From: Agrobacterium tumefaciens
GTDB lineage: Bacteria > Pseudomonadota > Alphaproteobacteria > Rhizobiales > Rhizobiaceae
Reading direction: 5' to 3'
NCBI RefSeq assembly: GCF_013337285.1
Contig: NZ_SUPW01000002.1
Coordinates: 682,001 to 746,000 of the forward strand
Length of the DNA: 64,000 bases
Made by a program: the position numbers and the translations under genes. Positions 35,356 to 46,147 of this stretch are shown here, one piece after another (position 1 is the first letter of the stretch; every line of letters starts with the position of its first letter). The notes beneath the pieces are model-generated. The model saw only the letters and a program-made list of their open reading frames with translations. It did no database searches and was not told where the DNA came from.

Positions 35356-37551
35356 ATGCTGAAGAAGAACACATTGCTGACGGGGGTGGTTTTCCCCCTC
35401 ATGTCGCTGGCAATCGCCGTGGAGCCGGCCTCCGCCGGTTTTGCCGGAGCCGCGCGGGCGCAGGCACAGATGCCCCAGACGCAGAGCCCGATGATTCTGG
35501 CGCAGGCGCAGCCGGAAGGGCAGGTCGCCGAAGAACAGAACCCGGAAGAACTTCTGCGCAAGCAGCGCCAGCAGGCCGAAGAGGCGCAGCCCAAACCTGA
35601 ACCCAAGGCTGAAGCCCCCGCCGAGCCGCGTCCTGAGCCCAAAGCTGAGCCGAAGCGCGAGCCTCAGCGCGAACCAGAGCCCAAACCCGAACCAGAGCCC
35701 AAGCGTGAACCGGAGCCGAAACGCGAAGCTCCTCCGGAGCCGAAGGCCGAGGCGCGTCCTGAACCAGCACCTGCGGAACAGAACGCAGAAGAACCTGCAC
35801 GTCGCCCAGAACGTGCCCAGGAGCCACAGCCGGAAGGCGAACCGAAGCCCGCCCGCAAGCGCCCCGAGCCGGCACCTGACGCAGCCCCTGCCGAGCAGGC
35901 ACCGAAGGAACGTCCGCGCAAACCTGAGCGTGCCAAGGAGCCCGCGGCCGAAGAGCCCGCCAAGCGTCCTGAATCAGCCGAGCCAGCAGCAAAGCCGCCG
36001 GTAGAAGCGCCTGCGCCGAAGGCTGAGCCGGCCGAAAAGGCGGTTCCGGAGAAAAAACCAGCAGCGCCTGAACCCGCTGCCAAGGAAGCACCCGTTCCGA
36101 CCGAAGCGCCGACACCGGCACGTCCGCCGGCACCGGAGGCGCAGCCCAATCCTGCTCCCGGTCAGCAGCCTTCTGAAAAGCCGCCGGTCGAAGGACAGGG
36201 CAAGACCGAGCCCGCAGCCCCGCTGCCCGGCACGCCTGCGCCTGTGCCAAACGGCGCGACCACCGGACAGGCACCTGCCGGCGAGCCCGTGCCCAATCAG
36301 GTTGCCATTCCGCAGACCGAAGCACCGCCAATGACGAAGCAGGAGCTGGACAAGGCCAAGGCGGTTGCCAAGGACCCATCCAAGACCGCCGATACCGTCA
36401 TCCTGCCGGTGGACAAAGGGGCGGCCGTTCTCGACAGCGACAAGGAAGTGGAACGCTCCGGCAACAATCAGGCCCGCGAGCAACGCCGCCGCGAGCGTGA
36501 GCAGGCCGGTGACGTGAAGGTTCCGACATCAGACGCCGAAGCGCAGCGCGCCGGGGCTGCCGAAGGCAAGGCCCCGCCGCCGCCCGTGAAGATGGAGGCC
36601 ATCACCTCCCAGCAGGGCGAGCGTATCGACCGTCGTCCGCAATATGAGCGGCCGGAAGGCGTGCGCGAATGGCAGCCACGTGAGGGCCGCCCGCGCGACC
36701 GGGATCGTGACCGCGATGCGCCGATCATCCTGCAATTCGGCGACCGTGTCGTGGTGCGTGGCGATGACAATCAGCGCTTCATCCGTGATGGCGGCGAGCC
36801 TTATTACGAGCGTCTGCCGGGCGGTCGTGTCCGCGAAACCGTTGAACGTCGCGATGGCACCCAGGTGGTGACGATCCGCAACCGTTATGGCGACGTCATC
36901 CAGCGCTCGCGCATCGATGATCGTGGCCGCGAATATGTGCTGTTCTATGCGCCCGAGCTGATGGACGAGCCTGACCGCGATTACGTTTATCGCGATCCCG
37001 GCCTCGACCTGCCGCCGATGCGTCTGCGCATCCCGGTTCGCGACTATATCATCGACACGTCGAGCGATCCGGACCGCGATTATTACCGCTTCCTGGAGCA
37101 GCCGCCGGTCGAGCCCGTAGAGCGTGTCTATTCGCTGGATGAGGTGCGTTATTCGGCCCGTATCCGCGACAAGGTGCGCCGTATCGACCTCGATACGATC
37201 ACCTTCGCCACGGGAAGCTCCGACATTCCGATGGCGCAGGCCCGCTCGCTGCGCAAGGTGGCGGATGCGATCAACAAGGCGCTGAAAAAGAACCCGGCGG
37301 AAACCTTCCTGATCGAAGGCCATACGGACGCTGTCGGTTCGGATGAAAGCAACCTCGTGCTTTCCGATGAACGCGCCGCCTCTGTCGCTAACGTCATGAC
37401 CGATGTCTACGGCATTCCGCCGGAAAACCTCGCGACGCAAGGCTATGGCGAGCGTTACCTGAAGGTCCAGACGCTCGGCCCGGAACAGCAGAACCGCCGC
37501 GTCACCATCCGCCGCGTCACGCCGCTGGTGAAGCCGGTCGCCCAGAACTGA
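35356..37551 (+). CDS. OmpA-family outer membrane protein with long Pro/Glu/Lys-rich arm
   Basis: 731 residues. The start at 35356 has GAGGA eight bases upstream; an ATG at 35341 is in frame. A signal sequence (to about residue 36, ending AGAARAQA) precedes a low-complexity arm at about 45-330, made of repeated short units such as EPKPEP and EPKREP with Ala spacers. The middle (about 380-600) is acidic and Arg-rich with RDRDRDRDA and YRDPGLDLPPMRLRIP. The C-terminal OmpA peptidoglycan-binding domain is at about 610-725: ITFATGSSDI, IEGHTDAVGSDESNLVLSDE and NRRVTIRRV. The proline-rich arm may span the periplasm or extend to the surface. Confidence 0.87.
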   Translation: MLKKNTLLTGVVFPLMSLAIAVEPASAGFAGAARAQAQMPQTQSPMILAQAQPEGQVAEEQNPEELLRKQRQQAEEAQPKPEPKAEAPAEPRPEPKAEPKREPQREPEPKPEPEPKREPEPKREAPPEPKAEARPEPAPAEQNAEEPARRPERAQEPQPEGEPKPARKRPEPAPDAAPAEQAPKERPRKPERAKEPAAEEPAKRPESAEPAAKPPVEAPAPKAEPAEKAVPEKKPAAPEPAAKEAPVPTEAPTPARPPAPEAQPNPAPGQQPSEKPPVEGQGKTEPAAPLPGTPAPVPNGATTGQAPAGEPVPNQVAIPQTEAPPMTKQELDKAKAVAKDPSKTADTVILPVDKGAAVLDSDKEVERSGNNQAREQRRREREQAGDVKVPTSDAEAQRAGAAEGKAPPPPVKMEAITSQQGERIDRRPQYERPEGVREWQPREGRPRDRDRDRDAPIILQFGDRVVVRGDDNQRFIRDGGEPYYERLPGGRVRETVERRDGTQVVTIRNRYGDVIQRSRIDDRGREYVLFYAPELMDEPDRDYVYRDPGLDLPPMRLRIPVRDYIIDTSSDPDRDYYRFLEQPPVEPVERVYSLDEVRYSARIRDKVRRIDLDTITFATGSSDIPMAQARSLRKVADAINKALKKNPAETFLIEGHTDAVGSDESNLVLSDERAASVANVMTDVYGIPPENLATQGYGERYLKVQTLGPEQQNRRVTIRRVTPLVKPVAQN

Positions 37552-37575
37552 TTGGGTTGAGGAACTGAAAAGAAA

Positions 37576-37607
37576 ACGACCCGGAAAGCTTGCGCTTTCC
37601 GGGTCGT
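37576..37607. terminator. Bidirectional terminator between OmpA gene and small membrane gene
   Basis: Perfect 14-bp stem ACGACCCGGAAAGC/GCTTTCCGGGTCGT with a TTGC loop. The minus-strand exit has TTTTCTTTTC; the plus-strand exit has a weaker GGCATTTATT. Confidence 0.75.
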
Positions 37608-37612
37608 GGCAT

Positions 37613-37819
37613 TTATTCAAACCACATCGATATTGTGGTTGCCCACGGCCTTAGAACCAATTCGAAAACGGCAAAAATCGCAAGAATGATTAGGCTGGAT
37701 ACGACCTGCCTTAGGTAATAACCAAGTTGGATATCATAAGCGGTGAAAAGCCATTTTTCGACGATCGAGTAAAATATGAGGGTTAAAATAACGACAGGGA
37801 TTAAATAATATTCGGGCAT
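37613..37819 (-). CDS. Small two-helix membrane protein
   Basis: 68 residues. Two hydrophobic helices at about 4-26 and 39-58, separated by a short polar loop (KWLFTAYDIQLGYY). No family recognised. It is the only gene in the minus direction between the OmpA terminator and the psuG region, and its base composition is noticeably more A+T-rich than its neighbours. Confidence 0.5.
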   Translation of the reverse strand: MPEYYLIPVVILTLIFYSIVEKWLFTAYDIQLGYYLRQVVSSLIILAIFAVFELVLRPWATTISMWFE

Positions 37820-37903
37820 CTTCTTCTAATACGTTTCGGCTAAGCGCTATCGGCGTCAATAAAATCAGCATGTGGTATTTTATATTCTAGATCGAAGTAT
37901 AAG

Positions 37904-37923
37904 GACATCTCGCCCGAGATGTC
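37904..37923. other. Perfect 9-bp palindrome
   Basis: GACATCTCG-CC-CGAGATGTC, a perfect inverted repeat with a two-base centre, then TCAATCATTTTTTCTG downstream on the plus strand. Could be an operator or the stem of a small-transcript terminator; no gene in the right place is known. Confidence 0.4.
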
Positions 37924-38073
37924 GTCAATCATTTTTTCTGTTTTGAGACGGCCAACGAAATTGAATGCGATGAACGGATTAGTGGCGGACGCGATGTCCG
38001 GCGAGACTGGACAGCACCCTGCCGTGAAAGAATTTCATCAATCCATATACAAGAAGGGTCAAACCACAAAAAA

Positions 38074-38098
38074 TCGGCACTGTCGCAGACAGTGCCGA
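38074..38098 (-). terminator. Terminator of the psuK-psuG operon
   Basis: Perfect 10-bp stem TCGGCACTGT/ACAGTGCCGA with a five-base loop; the minus-strand exit has TTTTTTGTGG. It lies about 80 bases after psuG. Confidence 0.8.
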
Positions 38099-38175
38099 CC
38101 TGTTTTCCCGTCGTCCGCTATGGTCGAAAGGCCGTTGGCTTCAGCTTTTTAGCGTTTTCATGACTACTGCGCGGA

Positions 38176-39135
38176 TCAGTCCAGCGCCACTGCGATCTCC
38201 GCCGCCAGCCGTGCATTGTTGCGCACCAGCGCGATATTGGTCTCGAGGCTGCGACCATCCGTCAGCCGGAAGATATCGCCGAGAAGATAGGGCGTGACCG
38301 CCTTGCCGGTGATGTCGTCGCGCTCGGCGTGGGAAATGGCGCGGTTGATGTAGATGTCCATCTCCTCGCGCGGGATTTCGTCTTCTTCCGGCACGGGATT
38401 GGCGATGAGCATGCCGCCATCGATGCCGAGCTGTTCGCGGGTCACCTGGAAATTGGCGATCGCCGCCGGGCTGTTGAGCGAAAGCGGGCTCGCCAGGCCG
38501 GAGGAGCGCGACCAGAAGGCGGGGAATTCTTCCGAGCCGAAGGTGACGACCGGCACGCCGTTGGTTTCGAGAACCTCCAGCGTCTTCGGGATGTCGAGAA
38601 TGGCCTTGGCGCCGGCGCAGACGACGATAACGCCCGTCTTGGCAAGCTCGGTCAGGTCGGCGGAGATGTCGAAGGTCTCCTCCGCGCCCTTGTGCACGCC
38701 GCCAATGCCGCCGGTGGCGAAAACGCGGATGCCGGCGCGGGCGGCGGCTATCATCGTCGCAGCCACCGTGGTGGCGCCGGTGCGGCGTTCGGCAATTGCG
38801 AAGGCGATATCGGCGCGCGAAACCTTCATGGCGTTGGTGGTCTGGGCCAGTGCTTCCAGCTGGTCCTTTTCCAAACCGATATGCAGGGTGCCGTGAATGA
38901 CGGCGATGGTGGCCGGAACCGCACCCTGATCGCGGATGATCTGCTCGACGCTTTCCGCCATCTCGATATTGCCGGGATAGGGCATGCCATGGGTGATGAT
39001 GGTCGATTCAAGTGCGACGATCGGCGCGCCGCGCTGCTTGGCGGCGGCAACCTCTTGCGAATAAACGATGGGCAGGAGCGGGGAGATGGGGCGGGTCATT
39101 CTGTTTGTTCCAGGTTCTCTAATAAACGGGTTCAT
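38176..39135 (-). CDS. psuG: Pseudouridine-5'-phosphate glycosidase
   Basis: 319 residues. Cleaves pseudouridine 5'-phosphate to uracil and ribose 5-phosphate. The N-terminal ALESTIITHGMPYPGN motif, the manganese-site region (TGGIGGVHKGAEETFDISADL) and the GFD-type AFWSRSSGLASP segment are conserved in the family, which includes the former IndA proteins. Start 39135 overlaps the psuK stop by four bases (ATGA); an in-frame ATG at 39099 (MTRPISPLLP) is the alternative. It works directly after the kinase in pseudouridine breakdown. Confidence 0.9.
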   Translation of the reverse strand: MNPFIREPGTNRMTRPISPLLPIVYSQEVAAAKQRGAPIVALESTIITHGMPYPGNIEMAESVEQIIRDQGAVPATIAVIHGTLHIGLEKDQLEALAQTTNAMKVSRADIAFAIAERRTGATTVAATMIAAARAGIRVFATGGIGGVHKGAEETFDISADLTELAKTGVIVVCAGAKAILDIPKTLEVLETNGVPVVTFGSEEFPAFWSRSSGLASPLSLNSPAAIANFQVTREQLGIDGGMLIANPVPEEDEIPREEMDIYINRAISHAERDDITGKAVTPYLLGDIFRLTDGRSLETNIALVRNNARLAAEIAVALD

Positions 39136-40073
39136 GCCAGCATTTCTGCCATGGGGACAAGCCCCAACATCGTCTCGACACTGTCTTTTGACAGGTCTTG
39201 GGCAGTGGCGAAAGGCGATTGCACAGTGATGGCTGCTGCTGCCGCGCCCACTCGCAGGGCTTGCGCGATGGTTTTACCCTCGGTGATCGCCGCGAGATAA
39301 CCCGACGCCATGGCGTCGCCGGCACCGGTCACATCTTTCACTTCGCGAATGAGGGGAGGGTTGAGGGTTGCGGTTTCCGTTTCATTAAAAGCCACCACCT
39401 CACTTGCACCGCGGGTAACGACGCCGCCGGCAAGCCCGGCCTGGCGCAGAATGTCGGGCCAGTCGCGGACATTTTCCGCCGTCTGGCCGGTCAGTGCGCG
39501 GGCCTCCGCCTCGTTCATGAAAAGAATGTCGATATCGGCAAGCGCACCCTTCAGCTTCACCGCCTTGGCGGGTGAAATGGCGATGGCTGCCAGCGGCTTT
39601 TCGCAGGCGCGGGCGATGAGGCCGAGTGCGGTCAGCGTGTCTTCCGGCAGATTGGCGTCGCAGAGCAGAAAGTCGCTCGCAGTAATCGCCTCGCGCACGG
39701 AGCGCACTTTCAGGCGGCGTGGGGTGAAGAGCCTGTAGAGGTCCATATCGGCAAGGGCGATGACCAGATTGCCGTCGCGCTCCAAAATGGCGGTATAGCT
39801 TGGCGTGCGGCGGTCGAGGAAAATGAAGGGCGTGTCTTCGACGCCTGCCTGCCTTGCCGCTTCCGCCACCGCTTCACCAGTCACGTCGCCGCCGCGTGGC
39901 GCGATGATGCGGACGGCAAAACCGAGCCGGGCAAGGTTGCGCGCCGCGTTGAAACCGCCGCCGCCTGCCTCTTCCATCCACGAGCCGGGATTGCTGGCGC
40001 CTGGTGCTGTTTCCGTCTCGATCATGCCACGCCTGTCGATATGCGCACCGCCCAGAACGAGTATTTTCTTCAC
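39132..40073 (-). CDS. psuK: Pseudouridine kinase-like PfkB sugar kinase
   Basis: 313 residues, PfkB/ribokinase family. N-terminal [13 protein letters not shown] with the dual glycine motif, and the C-terminal [16 protein letters not shown] motif with the catalytic Asp. Start is GTG at 40073 (VKKILVLGG), since the upstream in-frame stretch to 40199 overlaps the recA promoter and lacks conservation. Coupled to psuG by a four-base overlap, which makes phosphorylation of pseudouridine the likely reaction. The recA gene diverges from it. Confidence 0.85.
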   Translation of the reverse strand: MKKILVLGGAHIDRRGMIETETAPGASNPGSWMEEAGGGGFNAARNLARLGFAVRIIAPRGGDVTGEAVAEAARQAGVEDTPFIFLDRRTPSYTAILERDGNLVIALADMDLYRLFTPRRLKVRSVREAITASDFLLCDANLPEDTLTALGLIARACEKPLAAIAISPAKAVKLKGALADIDILFMNEAEARALTGQTAENVRDWPDILRQAGLAGGVVTRGASEVVAFNETETATLNPPLIREVKDVTGAGDAMASGYLAAITEGKTIAQALRVGAAAAAITVQSPFATAQDLSKDSVETMLGLVPMAEMLA

Positions 40074-40245
40074 GCTTGCGTTTCCCTCTTTCACGGATCG
40101 AAAGGCACCACGATTCGGCCGGATCCTGTATTCATCCACCTTTCTATCCGGTTTGGGGCGATTGGCCGGGTCGGAAAAAACAAAGGCAGAACAAACCACT
40201 TATCGTTATTTGTTTTCAATATGCTGGCCGCGCCTTGCGAAATGA

Positions 40246-40260
40246 GAACAAATAGAGTAC
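40246..40260. promoter_or_regulatory. Likely SOS (LexA) box upstream of recA
   Basis: GAACAAATAGAGTAC: GAAC, seven bases, GTAC. The alphaproteobacterial LexA consensus is GTTC-N7-GTTC, or GAAC-N7-GAAC in the reverse sense, so one half is off by one base. It lies 60 bases before the recA start, a sensible position for control of recA. Confidence 0.6.
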
Positions 40261-40319
40261 ATACCATTTCAATACTGCTTCATTGCCTGCGTGGCTTCAA
40301 TAACCTAAAGGTGTTTCGG

Positions 40320-41411
40320 ATGGCACAAAATTCTTTGCGTCTCGTAGAGGATAAATCGGTGGACAAAAGCAAGGCACTGGAAGCGGCTCTCTCCCAGATC
40401 GAACGCTCGTTCGGCAAGGGATCGATCATGAAGCTCGGTTCCAATGAAAATGTGGTTGAGGTGGAGACCGTTTCGACGGGTTCGCTCAGCCTCGATATCG
40501 CGCTCGGCATCGGCGGTTTGCCGAAGGGGCGTATCATTGAAATTTACGGCCCGGAAAGCTCCGGTAAAACGACGCTGGCGTTGCAGACGATTGCGGAGGC
40601 CCAGAAAAAGGGCGGTATCTGCGCTTTCGTGGATGCCGAACACGCGCTCGATCCGGTCTATGCCCGCAAGCTCGGCGTGGATTTGCAGAGCCTCTTGATC
40701 TCGCAGCCGGATACCGGCGAACAGGCGCTGGAAATCACCGACACGCTGGTACGTTCCGGTGCGGTCGATGTTCTCGTCATTGATTCGGTGGCGGCGCTGA
40801 CGCCGCGTGCGGAAATCGAAGGTGAGATGGGCGATAGCCTGCCGGGTCTTCAGGCCCGTCTGATGAGCCAGGCGCTGCGCAAACTGACGGCGTCGATCTC
40901 CAAGTCGAAGTGCATGGTGATCTTCATCAACCAGATCCGCATGAAGATCGGCGTCATGTTCGGTTCGCCGGAAACGACGACGGGCGGCAACGCGCTGAAG
41001 TTCTACGCCTCGGTGCGCCTCGACATTCGCCGCATCGGTGCCGTCAAGGAACGCGAAGAGGTTGTCGGCAACCAGACGCGTGTGAAGGTCGTCAAGAACA
41101 AAATGGCGCCGCCCTTCAAGCAAGTTGAATTCGATATCATGTATGGCGAAGGCGTTTCCAAGACCGGCGAGCTTGTCGATCTCGGCGTGAAGGCCGGTAT
41201 CGTCGAGAAGTCCGGTGCATGGTTTTCCTATAACAGCCAGCGTCTGGGGCAGGGGCGTGAAAATGCCAAGTCCTTCCTGCGCGACAATCCGGATACGGCA
41301 AACGAGATCGAGCTGGCGTTGCGCCAGAATGCCGGTCTGATCGCCGACCGCTTCCTGCAGAATGGCGGTCCTGACGCCGGCGAAGGCGACGACGGCTCCG
41401 ACGAGGGCTGA
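40320..41411 (+). CDS. recA: RecA recombinase
   Basis: 363 residues, the usual length in rhizobia. Walker [10 protein letters not shown], the signature [16 protein letters not shown], the [17 protein letters not shown] segment that includes the DNA-binding loop, and the acidic C-terminal tail ([10 protein letters not shown]) are present. Start at 40320 ([10 protein letters not shown]). It catalyses strand exchange and activates LexA cleavage. Expected to be SOS-induced through the box at 40246. A strong terminator separates it from alaS. Confidence 0.98.
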   Translation: MAQNSLRLVEDKSVDKSKALEAALSQIERSFGKGSIMKLGSNENVVEVETVSTGSLSLDIALGIGGLPKGRIIEIYGPESSGKTTLALQTIAEAQKKGGICAFVDAEHALDPVYARKLGVDLQSLLISQPDTGEQALEITDTLVRSGAVDVLVIDSVAALTPRAEIEGEMGDSLPGLQARLMSQALRKLTASISKSKCMVIFINQIRMKIGVMFGSPETTTGGNALKFYASVRLDIRRIGAVKEREEVVGNQTRVKVVKNKMAPPFKQVEFDIMYGEGVSKTGELVDLGVKAGIVEKSGAWFSYNSQRLGQGRENAKSFLRDNPDTANEIELALRQNAGLIADRFLQNGGPDAGEGDDGSDEG

Positions 41412-41470
41412 TGTATTTCGCGAAAGTCCTGATGTCGCCGTCCGGGGATGTCGCGAAACTGGTATAGTTC

Positions 41471-41509
41471 AAAAGGGCCGTGTGATTTCCCGTCGCGCGG
41501 CCCTTTTTG
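41471..41509 (+). terminator. recA terminator
   Basis: AAAAGGGCCG/CGGCCCTTTT stem with a 17-base loop and a TTTTTGTTT exit, 60 bases after the recA stop. Confidence 0.75.
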
Positions 41510-41641
41510 TTTGCCTGTGCGCCTTCACGCGCCTGCATGGCTGGACAGGGCAGGATGTGGACGATAAAAGCCATTAATTTTGCAATATAGCCATCCTTTG
41601 TGATGGCAATGATGGACTCCAGCTGTGAGCGGTGTGTGGGC

Positions 41642-44305
<2,664 letters not shown>

Positions 44306-44323
44306 TCTTGAAAGATTGAGGAA

Positions 44324-44348
44324 GGCGGGGTTTTACCCCGCCTTTTTT
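44324..44348 (+). terminator. alaS terminator
   Basis: GGCGGGG/CCCCGCC stem with a TTTTA loop followed by six T, 18 bases past the stop. Confidence 0.85.
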
Positions 44349-44413
44349 AATTCTGCGCTGAGGCTTGCGAGAGATGGCATGGACCATCGAGCGCTGAAGA
44401 CGGGGAGGAAGGC

Positions 44414-44797
44414 ATGCGCTTTGTAAATCCCATCCCTTTCGTGCGCGATATAGACCGCTCCACGGCGTTTTATCGTGACCGGCTCGGCCTCCGAATATTG
44501 CGTGACTTCGGGAATTTCGTTCTCTTTGAGGGCGGCTTCGCCATCCATGAAGGGCGGTCGCTCGAGGAGACGGTCTGGCAGACGCCATCAGAGGCGGAAG
44601 AGCCATATGGCAGGCGAAACCTGCTGCTGTATTTCGAGCATGCGGATGTCGAGGCGGCTTTTCGAAATATCGCGCCGTATGTCGAGCTTATCGATCCTCT
44701 TGAACCGCAGGCTTGGGGGCAGAGAGTATTCCGCTTTTATGATCCGGACGGCCATGCAATCGAGGTCGGAGAACCACTCGTTCAATCCGATGAATAG
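44414..44797 (+). CDS. VOC-superfamily (glyoxalase/bleomycin-resistance fold) protein
   Basis: 127 residues. Two beta-alpha-beta units of the VOC fold: FVRDIDRSTAFYRDRLGLRI near the N terminus and the C-terminal FRFYDPDGHAIEVGEPL, with His and Glu in the places that usually bind metal. Possible roles are glyoxalase-like isomerisation or ring-cleaving or drug-binding activity; none is indicated by neighbours. No clear SD upstream of the ATG beyond GGGGAGGAAGGC, which is well placed. Confidence 0.75.
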   Translation: MRFVNPIPFVRDIDRSTAFYRDRLGLRILRDFGNFVLFEGGFAIHEGRSLEETVWQTPSEAEEPYGRRNLLLYFEHADVEAAFRNIAPYVELIDPLEPQAWGQRVFRFYDPDGHAIEVGEPLVQSDE

Positions 44798-44870
44798 ACC
44801 CGCCGCAAAGATCGACCCTATGGGCGATTTCGGACGGGCCACCGTCGTTCTTCGCAATACCGTAGGACGA

Positions 44871-45497
44871 TTATCCCGTCGCCTGTAAATCCCTCGCCGC
44901 GTCTTCATCAAGCTGGGCAGCGCGCTTGAAGGCCGGACGTTCGGTGAGATGCGCCATGTAGTCGATGAAGGCCGGGCGTTTTTCGATCGTGCCGAAGTGT
45001 AGTCCCCAACCGATATGAGCACCGACATAAACATCGGCTGCGGTGAAAAGATCGCCGGCGATGAAGCGGTTTTCACTGACGGCGCGCTCAAGCGTGTTCA
45101 TCACATCCGCATAGCTGCCGCAGCCCGCCATACGCAGTTTTTCCTTCGGCACTTCGAAACCCATCGCCTTCATGCTGGCCGCCATTTCCAGCGGACCGGC
45201 GGCAAAAAACATCCAGCGGTAATAAAGCCCGCGCGCCTTCGGCGTCGGCGCAAGGTTCGCGCCGGGAAAGGCATCGGCGAGATAGGCGCAGATCGCAGCG
45301 GCCTCGGTGACGATGGTGTCGCCGTGTTTGATGGCCGGCACCTTGGCCATCGGGTTTATCAGCCGGTAGGCGGGCGATTTCATCGAGGTTTCGAAACTCA
45401 ATATTTCCGTTTTATACGGAACGCCCACTTCTTCGAGCATCCAGCGCGCGATGCGTCCGCGCGACATGGGATTGGTGTAGAAGATCAACTCACTCAT
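44871..45497 (-). CDS. Glutathione S-transferase family protein
   Basis: 208 residues. N-terminal thioredoxin-fold domain with SRGRIARWMLEEVGVPYKTE and INPMAKVPAIKHGDTIVTEAAAI (the cis-Pro and the ESxxI-like glutathione gamma-Glu site), and a helical C-terminal domain. The first Ser of the SRG motif is the likely catalytic residue. Typical alphaproteobacterial detoxification GST; substrate unknown. Confidence 0.85.
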   Translation of the reverse strand: MSELIFYTNPMSRGRIARWMLEEVGVPYKTEILSFETSMKSPAYRLINPMAKVPAIKHGDTIVTEAAAICAYLADAFPGANLAPTPKARGLYYRWMFFAAGPLEMAASMKAMGFEVPKEKLRMAGCGSYADVMNTLERAVSENRFIAGDLFTAADVYVGAHIGWGLHFGTIEKRPAFIDYMAHLTERPAFKRAAQLDEDAARDLQATG

Positions 45498-45668
45498 AGT
45501 CCTGCCTCCCCAAGCAAAATCGCCGCAGCCTCATGGGGAAACCCTGCGGGTCCCTCACTGGCGCGGTGTGTTTTTATAATCCGCAGCATCATTCTCACGT
45601 TCCTTGAAGATCGCACTGACGCTGCGGTAAGTTTTGACTGCGCCGGGTAAGTTATCTTAAGTAGATGC

Positions 45669-45800
45669 TGTTTCAGCTTTGTCTTATTGTTGTGCTGGCC
45701 ACGGCACGGTCCAGAATCGAAGTCTGCGCCTAGTGCAACGTCTAATCAAGATACTGTGAACAAAAAAAGAAAACCGGGCGTTGCGGCCCGGTTTTCCAGT
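45669..45800 (+). ncRNA. Candidate small RNA with promoter and terminator
   Basis: A -35-like TTGACT at 45634-45639 is 17 bases from a -10-like TTAAGT at 45657-45662, giving a start near 45669. The transcript would end at AAAACCGGG/CCCGGTTTT (45771-45796) with TTTTCCAGTTTTT beyond. The stem also has a long T-run on the minus strand, so it might instead terminate a minus-strand transcript. No gene in either direction between here and its neighbours clearly needs it. No believable ORF lies inside. Confidence 0.3.
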
Positions 45801-45843
45801 TTTTCCCACATTTTTTCTGATGCGGCCCAGATAGAAGGAGCTT

Positions 45844-46140
45844 ATGCCTCTGGTCGGGTTGCTCAATCGGGTAGCGGCGGCAGAAGCCGGTGATGATGCG
45901 GCGCTTGGGACGTTTCTGGCGGAAAAAGGCCCCGTGACCACGTCATGCCGAAGCTTGAGGTGTATTTTGAGGCGCTGAAAAACGCGGTTTCATATGCGCT
46001 GATACGCTGGGCGCAATCGGTCTTCCAGCGCAGGAGGAGATGAGGGCGCGCTCGGCCCATGCCGCGGCGCTGACGTTTCAGCTTTATGGCGCAAAGAAAA
46101 AACCCGGCGCGCTGAGGCCGGGTTTTAACGTCACTGAGTG
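45844..46140 (+). pseudogene. Possible decayed gene with two frameshifts
   Basis: A strong site (AGAAGGAG) precedes the ATG at 45844, which opens MPLVGLLNRVAAAEAGDDAA. After about 30 codons the frame must shift near 45935 to continue as PKLEVYFEALKNAVSYAL, and again near 46022 to continue as PAQEEMRARSAHAAALTFQL. Each piece has coding-like composition, but no single frame is open. The family is not recognised; a small helical regulator or similar is possible. Frame shifts could be sequencing errors. Confidence 0.35.
46099..46126 (-). terminator. icd terminator
   Basis: Perfect 10-bp stem AAAACCCGGC/GCCGGGTTTT with an 8-base loop, 21 bases beyond the icd stop on the minus strand. Works as a bidirectional stem, since A and T runs flank both sides. 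Confidence 0.75.
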
Positions 46141-46147
46141 AAGAGGC

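Larger units (their letters stand above)
37820..38175. other. A+T-rich intergenic region
   Basis: About 355 bases with no well-supported gene. It contains the 37904 palindrome and the psuKG terminator at 38074. A short frame starting inside the palindrome at 37919 runs through the terminator and is not believed. Confidence 0.4.

Noticed and set aside
37919..38152. A 77-codon plus-strand frame
   Set aside because: It begins inside a palindrome, runs through the psuKG terminator and has no family or ribosome binding site.
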